A stretch of DNA of 30,852 nucleotides from assembly GCA_964626065.1 (NCBI GenBank), contig CAZVDE010000019.1, positions 1 to 30,852 of the forward strand, in the 5' to 3' direction. Under the pieces are notes generated by a model that worked only from the letters and a program-made list of their open reading frames with translations, had not been told where the DNA came from and did not search any database. The position numbers and the translations under genes are program-made. Source of the stretch: UBA3910 sp964626065. Its GTDB lineage: Bacteria > Bacillota > Limnochordia > Darwinibacteriales > Darwinibacteriaceae. Every line of letters starts with the position of its first letter. Position 1 is the first letter of the stretch. Positions 1 through 6,669 of the stretch are shown piece by piece.

Positions 1-64
1 GGCCCGGCGGTTTTTCGCGTGTTAATATGAGGATGTTTAGATAAAAATTAAATTAAACTACATA

Positions 65-93
65 TTGCAAGCAAACCGTTAATATGTTATGCT
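65..93 (+). promoter_or_regulatory. Possible promoter of the GntR regulator gene
   Basis: TTGCAA (65-70) and TATGCT (88-93) are 17 bases apart and could serve as -35 and -10 boxes about 70 bases before the regulator start. The 9-base word GTTAATATG occurs at 21-29 and again at 78-86, overlapping the spacer, and could be an operator half-site. The match is only moderate. The first 60 bases of the window hold no gene that I can see. Confidence 0.3.
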
Positions 94-161
94 AATATAA
101 AGTTGTAGGACAGGTTAAGACCTAACAACGTCCGGAAGTTGGAAGAAAGTGAAGGTGTGGT

Positions 162-857
162 ATGAAGGATCTTGAGCATGCAGCAGTAGCAGACACCACC
201 TCTTTAATGCAAACCATTCAAGACAGATTAATCGCGTATATAAAGGATAATGCCCTTGAACCCGGAGATAGGCTTCCCAGTGAAACGGAATTGGCAGCTA
301 CCATCGGTGTGAGTCGTTCCATGGTTCGGGAAGCACTCAGGGGTCTGGAAACCATCGGTCTAATCCGCGTCCAAAAGGGTAGTGGCAGATATCTTCGCAG
401 AGTTGTGTTCAGCGAAGTCATACATGATTTGGCCTATACACTTGAAGTAAGCAGTGCCGATCTTATAGACCTATTGGAAATTCGGGCGGCTTTGGAAATT
501 CAATTCGTAGAAAAGGCAATCCAAATCATGGAAGAAGACGATCTACACAAGTTAGAGGATATACTGTTGAAAATAGAAACCAAAATGCGGGGAGGCAGGT
601 CCTTTGCTAGAGAAGATATGGAATTTCACCGCTTGATTTTCCATAAAGTTGATAACCAATTATTGCAAGAACTTCTCACAACGTTTTGGAAACTGTTTAT
701 CGAAACGCTACCGGAAAAGCTAAAGCTCCCGGCCCGAACCGATGTAATTTTGCAGCACCATACCGATCTTTTGGAAGCCATTAAGAGAAAGAACGGGAAA
801 CAGGCGAGACACTTACTAACGGATCACTTTACAGATGTAATCGACCGTCTGCAATAG
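162..857 (+). CDS. GntR family (FadR/FCD subfamily) transcriptional regulator
   Basis: This is a 231-residue DNA-binding regulator. Residues about 15-80 form the GntR winged helix, with the typical PSETELAATIGVSRSMVREALRGLE core. Residues about 98-225 form an all-helical FCD ligand domain. The usual FCD metal-site pattern can be seen as D152, H156, H199 or H200, and H222, so a small carboxylate or sugar-acid ligand bound through a metal is plausible from the family. The ATG is preceded by GAAGGTG at a good distance. The gene lies directly upstream of the sugar transporter and transketolase genes in the same direction, so it most likely controls them and perhaps itself. The ligand cannot be read from the sequence. 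Confidence 0.93.
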   Translation: MKDLEHAAVADTTSLMQTIQDRLIAYIKDNALEPGDRLPSETELAATIGVSRSMVREALRGLETIGLIRVQKGSGRYLRRVVFSEVIHDLAYTLEVSSADLIDLLEIRAALEIQFVEKAIQIMEEDDLHKLEDILLKIETKMRGGRSFAREDMEFHRLIFHKVDNQLLQELLTTFWKLFIETLPEKLKLPARTDVILQHHTDLLEAIKRKNGKQARHLLTDHFTDVIDRLQ

Positions 858-887
858 GTCAGACGATAATATACTCGGGGGGTGGTC

Positions 888-897
888 ACGAATTCGT
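888..897. promoter_or_regulatory. Perfect 10-base palindrome, candidate operator
   Basis: ACGAATTCGT is its own reverse complement and sits in the 85-base gap between the regulator and the binding-protein gene. A TATACT box lies just upstream at 870-875, but no good -35 box goes with it. The position would suit a GntR-type repressor site. A palindrome this short can also occur by chance. Confidence 0.25.
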
Positions 898-942
898 TGT
901 TTTATAACTAAATAAACAATCAAAAAACTTGGAGGGAATTTT

Positions 943-2178
943 ATGAACAGGTTCAAACAGTCCTTACTGATTGCATCGCTGGTGCTTCTTCTGTTTACTT
1001 CGGTGGGAACGGCAAAGACCGTTGTAAATTATTGGCTGTGGCTGGACGATCCAACTGATCAAACGGTGCAGGAATTAGTGCAAGAATATAACGCCCAGAA
1101 CCCTGATGTTGAGGTCGTGATCGAAACCATTCCCTTAGCCAATTATTATGATCAGTTGCTAATGGCCATTAGCGGGGGTGGCGGGCCCGACGCGGCACGG
1201 TTCAAGGATTGGTGGCTTGGTGCGTTTTATGATGCGGACCTACTGGAAGATCTCAATCCGTTTATCCACAACTGGGATGGTAAAGATGATGTTGTACCGA
1301 ACCTGTGGAACACAGGTGTAATTCCCGGAGAAGAGGGAATTTACATGATGCCTCACCAATACATCACGTTCTACCTGTATTACAGGGCGGACTGGTTTGC
1401 TGAGGCCGGGCTTGAACCCCCGATCACCTTTGACGACTTTCTGGAAGCCGCCCAAACTCTCACCGATCCTGCCAACAACCGTTATGGATTCGGCTTGCGG
1501 GGCGGAGCGGGAGGCCAGGACCAGTGGCTGGCGTTTATGGTAGCCGGCGGGGCACGGATTGTGGACGAAAGCGGTGCGATTGTAATTAACTCGGAAAGAG
1601 CGGTGGAAGTGAATCAGTGGTACATTGATCTTTTGCGCAAACACAAGGTCGCTCCACCGAGTGCCCCCACGGATGCGTATCCTCAAGTACTGGGTGCCTT
1701 CCAAGCGGGAACCACAGCGATGATGGCCCATCACGTTGGTTCATCTGTGATGATGACAGATGTATTCGGTGACAATGTAGGGGTGCTTGCTGTACCGGCA
1801 GCGGATCCGTCGGCACCGGCAACAATGGGTACGATGAGCGGAAACGTAGTGTTCTCAACCTCCGGTGTCCAAGACCAAGCGTTCAAATTCGTCAGCTGGC
1901 TCAGTGAAAACAAAGCAATGGATAAATGGAGCAAGTCCCGCCAGGGTCAGCTGCCCGTTTTGAAGTCCGTTGCGGAACAGGAACATTATGCAAATAATGA
2001 ATTCTTCAAAGTGTCTTTGGACGGCGGCGACTATGCTGTTGTTTGGCCGCCACTGCCAGGGACTGGCTATGTTGCATCCTATGTCTGGGAAAACACAATG
2101 CAGAGAGCCCTTCTGGGTGAGATTACAAGTAGACAAATGCTTGATGAAATTGCGCAGGCGCTTAGAGAAGGCAATTAA
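943..2178 (+). CDS. Extracellular sugar-binding protein of an ABC transporter
   Basis: This is a 411-residue solute-binding protein of the family that feeds MalF/MalG-type permeases (SBP_bac_1 type). It starts with a Sec signal peptide: basic MNRFK, a hydrophobic stretch to about residue 22, then a likely cut near GTA-KT. There is no lipobox cysteine, so it does not look lipid-anchored. The mature part opens with a VVNYWLWLDDPT strand and has the EYNAQNPDVEVV segment common in this family. GGAGGG precedes the ATG at normal spacing. It is followed after one base by the first permease gene. The substrate is unknown; the downstream transketolase suggests a carbohydrate or polyol. Confidence 0.93.
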   Translation: MNRFKQSLLIASLVLLLFTSVGTAKTVVNYWLWLDDPTDQTVQELVQEYNAQNPDVEVVIETIPLANYYDQLLMAISGGGGPDAARFKDWWLGAFYDADLLEDLNPFIHNWDGKDDVVPNLWNTGVIPGEEGIYMMPHQYITFYLYYRADWFAEAGLEPPITFDDFLEAAQTLTDPANNRYGFGLRGGAGGQDQWLAFMVAGGARIVDESGAIVINSERAVEVNQWYIDLLRKHKVAPPSAPTDAYPQVLGAFQAGTTAMMAHHVGSSVMMTDVFGDNVGVLAVPAADPSAPATMGTMSGNVVFSTSGVQDQAFKFVSWLSENKAMDKWSKSRQGQLPVLKSVAEQEHYANNEFFKVSLDGGDYAVVWPPLPGTGYVASYVWENTMQRALLGEITSRQMLDEIAQALREGN

Positions 2179-2179
2179 T

Positions 2180-3088
2180 ATGGCTAGGCGTAGTTACAAG
2201 AAGGAACGGTTTATTCCGTTCCTTCTTCTCGGACCCGCACTACTAATGATGCTTTTGATAGTTGCATATCCTCTTTTCCAGGCCTTGAAACTATCCCTAT
2301 TCGACGCATCCTTATTGCGTCCGGATCGGGCCAAATTCATTGGTCTGGCAAACTACATCCAAATCGTACGCAACCCCATTTTCATTCGTTCATTGGTAAA
2401 CTCTCTGATTTGGATTGTTGGTTCCGTCACGTTGCAGTTTATAGTGGGGATGTTGGGGGCGCTTATTTTGAACCGGGAGTTCCCGGGCAGAGCCTTGGTG
2501 AGGGGGTTAAGCCTAATTCCTTGGGCAACTTCGGGAGTTCTTGTGTCCTTGATGTGGACTTGGATGCTGGACGGGAACTACGGGGTAATAAATGATATCT
2601 TGGTGAGGCTTGGCTTGCTTAGTAAATATAAACCTTGGCTGGCGCTTCCGGTATCCTTGGGTGGCGTGATAGCCGCTAACGTCTGGCAGGGTGCTCCTTT
2701 TTTCGCTGTTATGCTCTTAGCAGCCATGCAGGGCGTTCCGGGTGAATTATATGAGGCGGCTCGTATCGATGGTGCAGGCAGGTTTCAGCAGTTTTGGAAG
2801 ATCACCGTTCCCATGATTATGCCAACTATTATTATTACCACAATGCTCAGGATTATTTGGACCGCCAATTACATGGATCTTGTCTTTGTGATGACGGGGG
2901 GAGGCCCGGGCAATTCCAGTATTATTATGCCTGTTCTTTCTTATGTTACAGCCTACAAGAAGTTAAAGGTGGGGGAAGCAACGGCTATGGCGGTTTTGCA
3001 AGCAATCATGCTTATCGTTGCGCTTCTTGCCTATCTTAGGGCCTTGGGAGGAAAAGCGGAAGGAGGTCTTTCCCTTGAAGATTCCTAA
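2180..3088 (+). CDS. Sugar ABC transporter permease, MalF type
   Basis: This 302-residue inner-membrane permease has about six hydrophobic segments. The ATPase-docking EAA loop reads YEAARIDGAGRFQQFWKITV, which fits the family pattern EAAxxDGAxxxQxFxxIxxP. The frame stays open upstream to 1970, but that part overlaps the binding-protein gene. The ATG at 2180, one base after the previous stop, gives the usual N terminus (MARRSYKKERF, then the first membrane helix). It works with the next permease and the binding protein. No ATPase gene is nearby, so a shared MsmK/UgpC-type ATPase encoded elsewhere is likely. Confidence 0.93.
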   Translation: MARRSYKKERFIPFLLLGPALLMMLLIVAYPLFQALKLSLFDASLLRPDRAKFIGLANYIQIVRNPIFIRSLVNSLIWIVGSVTLQFIVGMLGALILNREFPGRALVRGLSLIPWATSGVLVSLMWTWMLDGNYGVINDILVRLGLLSKYKPWLALPVSLGGVIAANVWQGAPFFAVMLLAAMQGVPGELYEAARIDGAGRFQQFWKITVPMIMPTIIITTMLRIIWTANYMDLVFVMTGGGPGNSSIIMPVLSYVTAYKKLKVGEATAMAVLQAIMLIVALLAYLRALGGKAEGGLSLEDS

Positions 3089-3911
3089 ATCGGTAAAAAG
3101 AATCATTGGGCTTTGGATTCCCGTGAGTTTGTGGCTCGCGTTTGTATTGTTTCCCTATATTTGGATGTTTTTAACTTCGCTCAAACCTCAAGCGGAACTT
3201 TACACAACACCCATCCAATACCTACCTAAGGCACCCACTTTCGACGGATATAGGCTTTTGATGCGAACAACCGACTTCCCCAGGTTTATTACGAACAGTC
3301 TTGTCGTTGTTTGCGGTACGTTGGTGATCACCGCGGTTGTCTCTGTTAGTGCTGCTTATTGCTTTTCCAGGTTTCATTTTCGTGGTAAAGGTAAATTGTT
3401 CGGACTATTTCTAGTGACGCAAATGTTTCCCGCGATTTTGCTAGTGTTTTCCTTGTTCTTGATCATGCGAAAACTGGGGATTCTGAACACTGCCTGGTCT
3501 TTGATTATAGCCCACAGCACTTTTGCACTTCCTTTTACAACCTGGCTATTGACAGGCTTTTTCAACTCTATCCCCCTAAGTTTAGATGAAGCGGCCACCA
3601 TTGACGGTGCCAGCAGATGGCAGACATTTTGGCATGTTTTAGCCCCCTTATCTGCCCCCGGGGTAGTTGCGGCCCTGACTTATGTGTTCATCTATTCCTG
3701 GAATGAATTCATTTATGCCTTGACGTTTACTTCCAGTTCAGGTACTCGGACGGTGCCGATTGGCTTGAACACTTTTATGGGCGAATACATCATTCGTTGG
3801 GACCTTTTAACGGCGGGAGGGGTGCTTACAGCTATACCAATTGTTGTGTTTTTCATGTTAGTTCAGCGTCACCTGGTTGAGGGGCTGACGGCCGGGGCAG
3901 TAAAGGGTTAG
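3075..3911 (+). CDS. Sugar ABC transporter permease, MalG type
   Basis: This 278-residue integral membrane protein is the second permease of the pair. The EAA loop reads DEAATIDGASRWQTFWHVLA, and the C terminus VQRHLVEGLTAGAVKG is typical of MalG-like permeases. I chose the TTG at 3075 because AGGAGG (3061-3066) lies at correct spacing before it and the protein then begins MKIPKSVKR. Longer in-frame starts would run well back into the first permease gene. The 14-base overlap with that gene suggests translational coupling. An upstream ATG at 3018 is possible but has no ribosome site. Confidence 0.92.
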   Translation: MKIPKSVKRIIGLWIPVSLWLAFVLFPYIWMFLTSLKPQAELYTTPIQYLPKAPTFDGYRLLMRTTDFPRFITNSLVVVCGTLVITAVVSVSAAYCFSRFHFRGKGKLFGLFLVTQMFPAILLVFSLFLIMRKLGILNTAWSLIIAHSTFALPFTTWLLTGFFNSIPLSLDEAATIDGASRWQTFWHVLAPLSAPGVVAALTYVFIYSWNEFIYALTFTSSSGTRTVPIGLNTFMGEYIIRWDLLTAGGVLTAIPIVVFFMLVQRHLVEGLTAGAVKG

Positions 3912-3956
3912 AACCACAAAATTATAAGCAATTATACTGATGAAAGGACATGTGAA

Positions 3957-4784
3957 ATGGGCAGATCCCCAAAAGAATTACAGGATATTGCGTGGGAACT
4001 TCGGGAGCAGGCTCTGAGAATGTTGTACGAATCAGGAAGCGGGCATCCCGGGGGAAGTTTATCGGCGGCCGAAATAATCAGTGTATTGTATTTTGACGTT
4101 TTAAATATTGATCCTAAAAGGGCTCATTGGGAAGGCCGGGATCGGTTTGTGCTCAGCAAAGGACACGGCTGTCCAACGCTATATGCGGCCCTGGCGAAGC
4201 GAGGGTTTTTCCCGGCAGAGGAATTGTCCTATTTACGAAAGCTGGGAAGTATTCTTCCCGGGCACCCCGATATGCATTCCACACCTGGAATTGATATGAG
4301 TACCGGTTCGCTGGGCCAGGGCTTTAGCGCGGCTGTCGGTATGGCCTTGGGCTTGGCGCATCAAGAAAATCCTGCCAAGGTTTATGTTGTGTTGGGTTGC
4401 GGCGAAATGCAGGAAGGGCAGGTGTGGGAAGCGGCCATGGCGGCAGCCCATTACAATCTGGATAATTTAACAGCCATCGTTGATTATAATAGGCTTCAGA
4501 TTGACGGAACCAATGACGAGGTCATGGGCCTCGAACCTTTGGGCGAAAAATGGAAAGCATTTGGCTGGGATGTGCAAGAAATTGATGGCCATGATGTGGA
4601 AATTATACAGCAGAGTATAGCTAAAGCCCACAAGATGACTCATAAGCCGTCTGTTATCATTGCACGCACAGTTAAAGGCAAGGGGGTCTCCTTCATGGAA
4701 GATCAGGTAGGGTGGCATGGCAAAGCACCCAACGCTGACGAATATGAACGGGGTCTTACCGAACTGCAAAGGAGGCGAAAATAG
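3957..4784 (+). CDS. Transketolase, N-terminal (thiamine diphosphate-binding) subunit
   Basis: This 275-residue protein is the N-terminal half of a split transketolase, which moves two-carbon ketol units between sugar phosphates. Conserved stretches are GSGHPGGSLSAAE (27-39), SKGHGCPTLYAAL (67-79), PGHPDMHSTPGIDMSTGSLG (101-120), and a DYNRLQIDG end of the cofactor motif with N178. One point is odd: the metal-binding GDG motif reads GCG (147-149), with cysteine (TGC, 4398-4400) where aspartate normally binds the divalent metal. The rest of the motif is intact. GAAAGGACATGTGAA precedes the ATG. The gene overlaps the C-terminal subunit by one base. It may serve a catabolic pathway rather than the core pentose phosphate pathway. 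Confidence 0.93.
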   Translation: MGRSPKELQDIAWELREQALRMLYESGSGHPGGSLSAAEIISVLYFDVLNIDPKRAHWEGRDRFVLSKGHGCPTLYAALAKRGFFPAEELSYLRKLGSILPGHPDMHSTPGIDMSTGSLGQGFSAAVGMALGLAHQENPAKVYVVLGCGEMQEGQVWEAAMAAAHYNLDNLTAIVDYNRLQIDGTNDEVMGLEPLGEKWKAFGWDVQEIDGHDVEIIQQSIAKAHKMTHKPSVIIARTVKGKGVSFMEDQVGWHGKAPNADEYERGLTELQRRRK

Positions 4785-5707
4785 TGCGAAGGATGTCCAA
4801 CCGTGTGGCCTATGGAGAAACCTTAGTGGAGCTTGGCCAGAAAGATTCAAGAGTAGTGGTGCTAGATGCGGATTTGGCTAAGGCAACGCAGACAGACCGT
4901 TTCGCACAGGCATTTCCCAATCGATTTTTTAACATGGGTATCGCTGAACAAAATCTCATGGGTGTAGCCGCTGGCCTAGCGACTACCGGATTGATACCCT
5001 TCGTCAGTACTTTTGCGATTTTTGCCAGTATGCGGGCATCGGAACAGTTTAGAAACTCCGTTGCATATCCAAATCTAAATGTGAAGGTAGTGGTAACCCA
5101 CGCGGGTGTGGAAAACGGTGCGGATGGGGCAAGCCATCAGAGTGTTGAAGATATTGCCATTATGCGGGCGATTCCTAACGTAACAGTGATTGCGCCTTCT
5201 GATCCTGTTAGTACGAAAAAAGCTGTTCTGGCTGTGGCGAAGGCTTGGGGGCCCGCCTATATTAGGCTTGGCCGGGCCGAAATGGATACTATTTACGATG
5301 AGGATTTTGAGTTTGAGGTAGGCAAGGGTGTGCAGCTTAGAGATGGGGATGATTTAACAATTGTGGCGGTGGGCAACATGGTCAAAAAGGCTTTGATTGC
5401 CTCGGACCGGCTTAAACGAGAGGGAATTAATGCCCGTGTCATAGATCTGCTTACCATTAAGCCCTTCGATGAGCAGCTGATCAAAAAGGCATCTCAGGAG
5501 ACTGGGGGAATTGTAACGGTTGAGGATCATAACATTCTAGGCGGAATCGGCGGGGCAATCAGCGAATTCTTGAGCGCATGTCATCCAACCAAGGTGTTAA
5601 GGATCGGGATAGCGGATCGGTTTGGTACTTGCGGCGAACCTAATGCGGTTCAAGAATACTTGGGTTTAACGGTAGAACATATAGTTGCAGCTGCTAAGCA
5701 AATCTAA
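4784..5707 (+). CDS. Transketolase, C-terminal (pyrimidine-binding) subunit
   Basis: This 307-residue protein holds the pyrimidine-binding domain and the C-terminal domain of the split transketolase. NMGIAEQNLMGVAAGLA carries the glutamate that activates thiamine diphosphate, and THAGVENGADGASHQSVEDIA is the conserved substrate-side loop. The C-terminal domain follows from about residue 185. The likely start is the GTG overlapping the previous stop codon (TAGTG), with AGGAGG at 4769-4774 just upstream; an ATG four codons in is an alternative. It should form a heterotetramer with the upstream subunit. No kinase, isomerase or dehydrogenase for a full pathway is visible nearby. Confidence 0.94.
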   Translation: MRRMSNRVAYGETLVELGQKDSRVVVLDADLAKATQTDRFAQAFPNRFFNMGIAEQNLMGVAAGLATTGLIPFVSTFAIFASMRASEQFRNSVAYPNLNVKVVVTHAGVENGADGASHQSVEDIAIMRAIPNVTVIAPSDPVSTKKAVLAVAKAWGPAYIRLGRAEMDTIYDEDFEFEVGKGVQLRDGDDLTIVAVGNMVKKALIASDRLKREGINARVIDLLTIKPFDEQLIKKASQETGGIVTVEDHNILGGIGGAISEFLSACHPTKVLRIGIADRFGTCGEPNAVQEYLGLTVEHIVAAAKQI

Positions 5708-5917
5708 CATTCTCACTAAAACGACTCACGATGAACGCGGGGTTAAAGCGGTGCAACGCCTCGCGTTCGATTAACGGGGCGCCAAATTGCCGGATACAAT
5801 CGGGTCGTTTAGCTGAGATTCGCAAAAAGTTTTCCGAATTTAGAGTGTGCAAACCAAAAGGCCGCAAGTCTAATCCGAAAGATAATCCGGAATTTGTTGA
5901 AATCATTCGTTATACGC
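5708..5917. other. Gene-free stretch between transketolase and the purine promoter
   Basis: This stretch holds no gene I can defend. An open frame of 67 codons (5731-5934, +) ends inside the purine promoter, has no ribosome site and matches nothing I know; a 70-codon frame lies opposite it. I see no hairpin with a T-run that would end the transketolase transcript. Two similar words, TAATCCGAAA and TAATCCGGAA, lie close together near 5870-5892. It may be a decayed gene end or lineage-specific spacer. Confidence 0.4.
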
Positions 5918-5946
5918 TTGACGCTTTTATCTAAACTTGATAAAAT
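5918..5946 (+). promoter_or_regulatory. Promoter of the purine operon
   Basis: TTGACG (5918-5923) and TAAAAT (5941-5946) are separated by exactly 17 bases, a near-consensus housekeeping promoter. Transcription would start near 5953, about 17 bases before the aptamer, which is right for a riboswitch-controlled leader. Confidence 0.8.
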
Positions 5947-5969
5947 GTAGGTGAATTGACCAAGCATCA

Positions 5970-6040
5970 CCCTCATATAATCGCGGGGATACGGCCTGCA
6001 AGTCTCTACCTGATAACCGTAAATTATCGGACTATGGGGG
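5970..6040 (+). ncRNA. Guanine-sensing purine riboswitch aptamer
   Basis: The three-way junction of the purine riboswitch can be folded by eye. P1 pairs 5970-5977 with 6033-6040. P2 is GCGGG/CCUGC with loop GAUACGG. P3 is UGAUAA (6011-6016) with UUAUCG (6024-6029) and loop CCGUAAA. The loop positions that form the L2-L3 kissing contacts match the family. The base equivalent to position 74 is C6032 (GGAC-UAUG), which specifies guanine or hypoxanthine rather than adenine. Two differences from the common sequence fall at positions known to tolerate change: C at the flipped-out position 48 (AGUCUCUACC) and C at position 36 of L2. It lies 128 bases before purE, fitting feedback control of purine synthesis. 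Confidence 0.93.
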
Positions 6041-6093
6041 AAAGTAGATATCTGGAGTGGGTGAAGAAATGTTCCCTGCTTTTCATTGGTCAT

Positions 6094-6146
6094 GCCTGGA
6101 TAGACAACTTTCCCTTAATGTGGAACGGGTCTGTGCAGGCTTTTTT
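6094..6146 (+). terminator. Riboswitch-controlled intrinsic terminator before purE
   Basis: Arms 6094-6105 and 6129-6140 pair over 12 positions with one G-G mismatch and are followed by TTTTTT (6141-6146). The loop contains CUUUCCC (6108-6114), which is complementary to GGGAAAG (6038-6044) at the 3' side of aptamer stem P1. The terminator would form when guanine stabilises P1. Without ligand, the P1 strand can pair with the loop and the end of the left arm and block the terminator. The switching step is inferred from pairing. Confidence 0.88.
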
Positions 6147-6167
6147 AGTTCCAAAGGAGGACAAATA

Positions 6168-6656
6168 ATGGAACCTGTGGTTGGTATTGTGATGGGCAGC
6201 ACATCTGATTGGGAGACTATGCAGAAGGCGTGTAATGTTTTAGAACAGCTGGAAATCCCCTATGAAAAACGGGTAATCTCGGGCCATCGAACGCCGGATC
6301 AAACGTTCCGTTACGGAGAAGAGGCTCGCAAAAGGGGTTTGAAGGTAATAATAGCCGGGGCGGGAGGGGCGGCGCACTTGGCCGGGATGCTTGCCGCTAA
6401 GACAACTCTGCCGGTCATAGGTGTCCCCATCCACACCTCTGCCTTAAACGGCCTCGACTCCTTATTGTCTACCGCCCAGATGCCTTCCGGAATTCCGGTG
6501 GGTACGATGGCCATCGGAGCCGCAGGTGCCGTTAACGCCGCTTGGTATGCCGCACAGATCCTCAGCTGTAGTGACCCTGTCTTGGCCGCCCGCCTAGGCG
6601 AAGAAAGAGAACTGATGGCGGAGGCGGTGGCGGCGAGTAATTCCAAACTGGTATGA
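6168..6656 (+). CDS. purE: N5-carboxyaminoimidazole ribonucleotide mutase (PurE)
   Basis: This 162-residue enzyme makes carboxyaminoimidazole ribonucleotide in purine synthesis. It shows GSTSDWETM (10-18), SGHRTPD (38-44, with the catalytic His40), and AGAGGAAHLAGMLAAKTTLP with GLDSLLSTAQMP. This looks like class I PurE, which normally needs PurK; no purK is present. SGHRTPD replaces the commoner SAHRTPD, and HLAGM replaces HLPGM. The ATG at 6168 follows AAAGGAGG at good spacing. The frame is open upstream to 6057, but that part is the riboswitch terminator, so the longer form is rejected. It is the first gene of the purine operon. Confidence 0.95.
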   Translation: MEPVVGIVMGSTSDWETMQKACNVLEQLEIPYEKRVISGHRTPDQTFRYGEEARKRGLKVIIAGAGGAAHLAGMLAAKTTLPVIGVPIHTSALNGLDSLLSTAQMPSGIPVGTMAIGAAGAVNAAWYAAQILSCSDPVLAARLGEERELMAEAVAASNSKLV

Positions 6657-6669
6657 GGGGGAATCGGTC

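Noticed and set aside
1970..2179. Longer N terminus for the first sugar permease
   Set aside because: It would overlap the binding-protein gene by 209 bases and has no permease-like sequence; ATG 2180 fits the family.
5731..5934. 67-codon open frame as a small gene
   Set aside because: It has no ribosome site, no recognised family, and its end runs into the -35 box of the purine promoter.
6057..6167. Longer N terminus for PurE starting at 6057
   Set aside because: This part is the riboswitch expression platform and terminator. The ATG at 6168 has a strong ribosome site and gives the normal PurE start.
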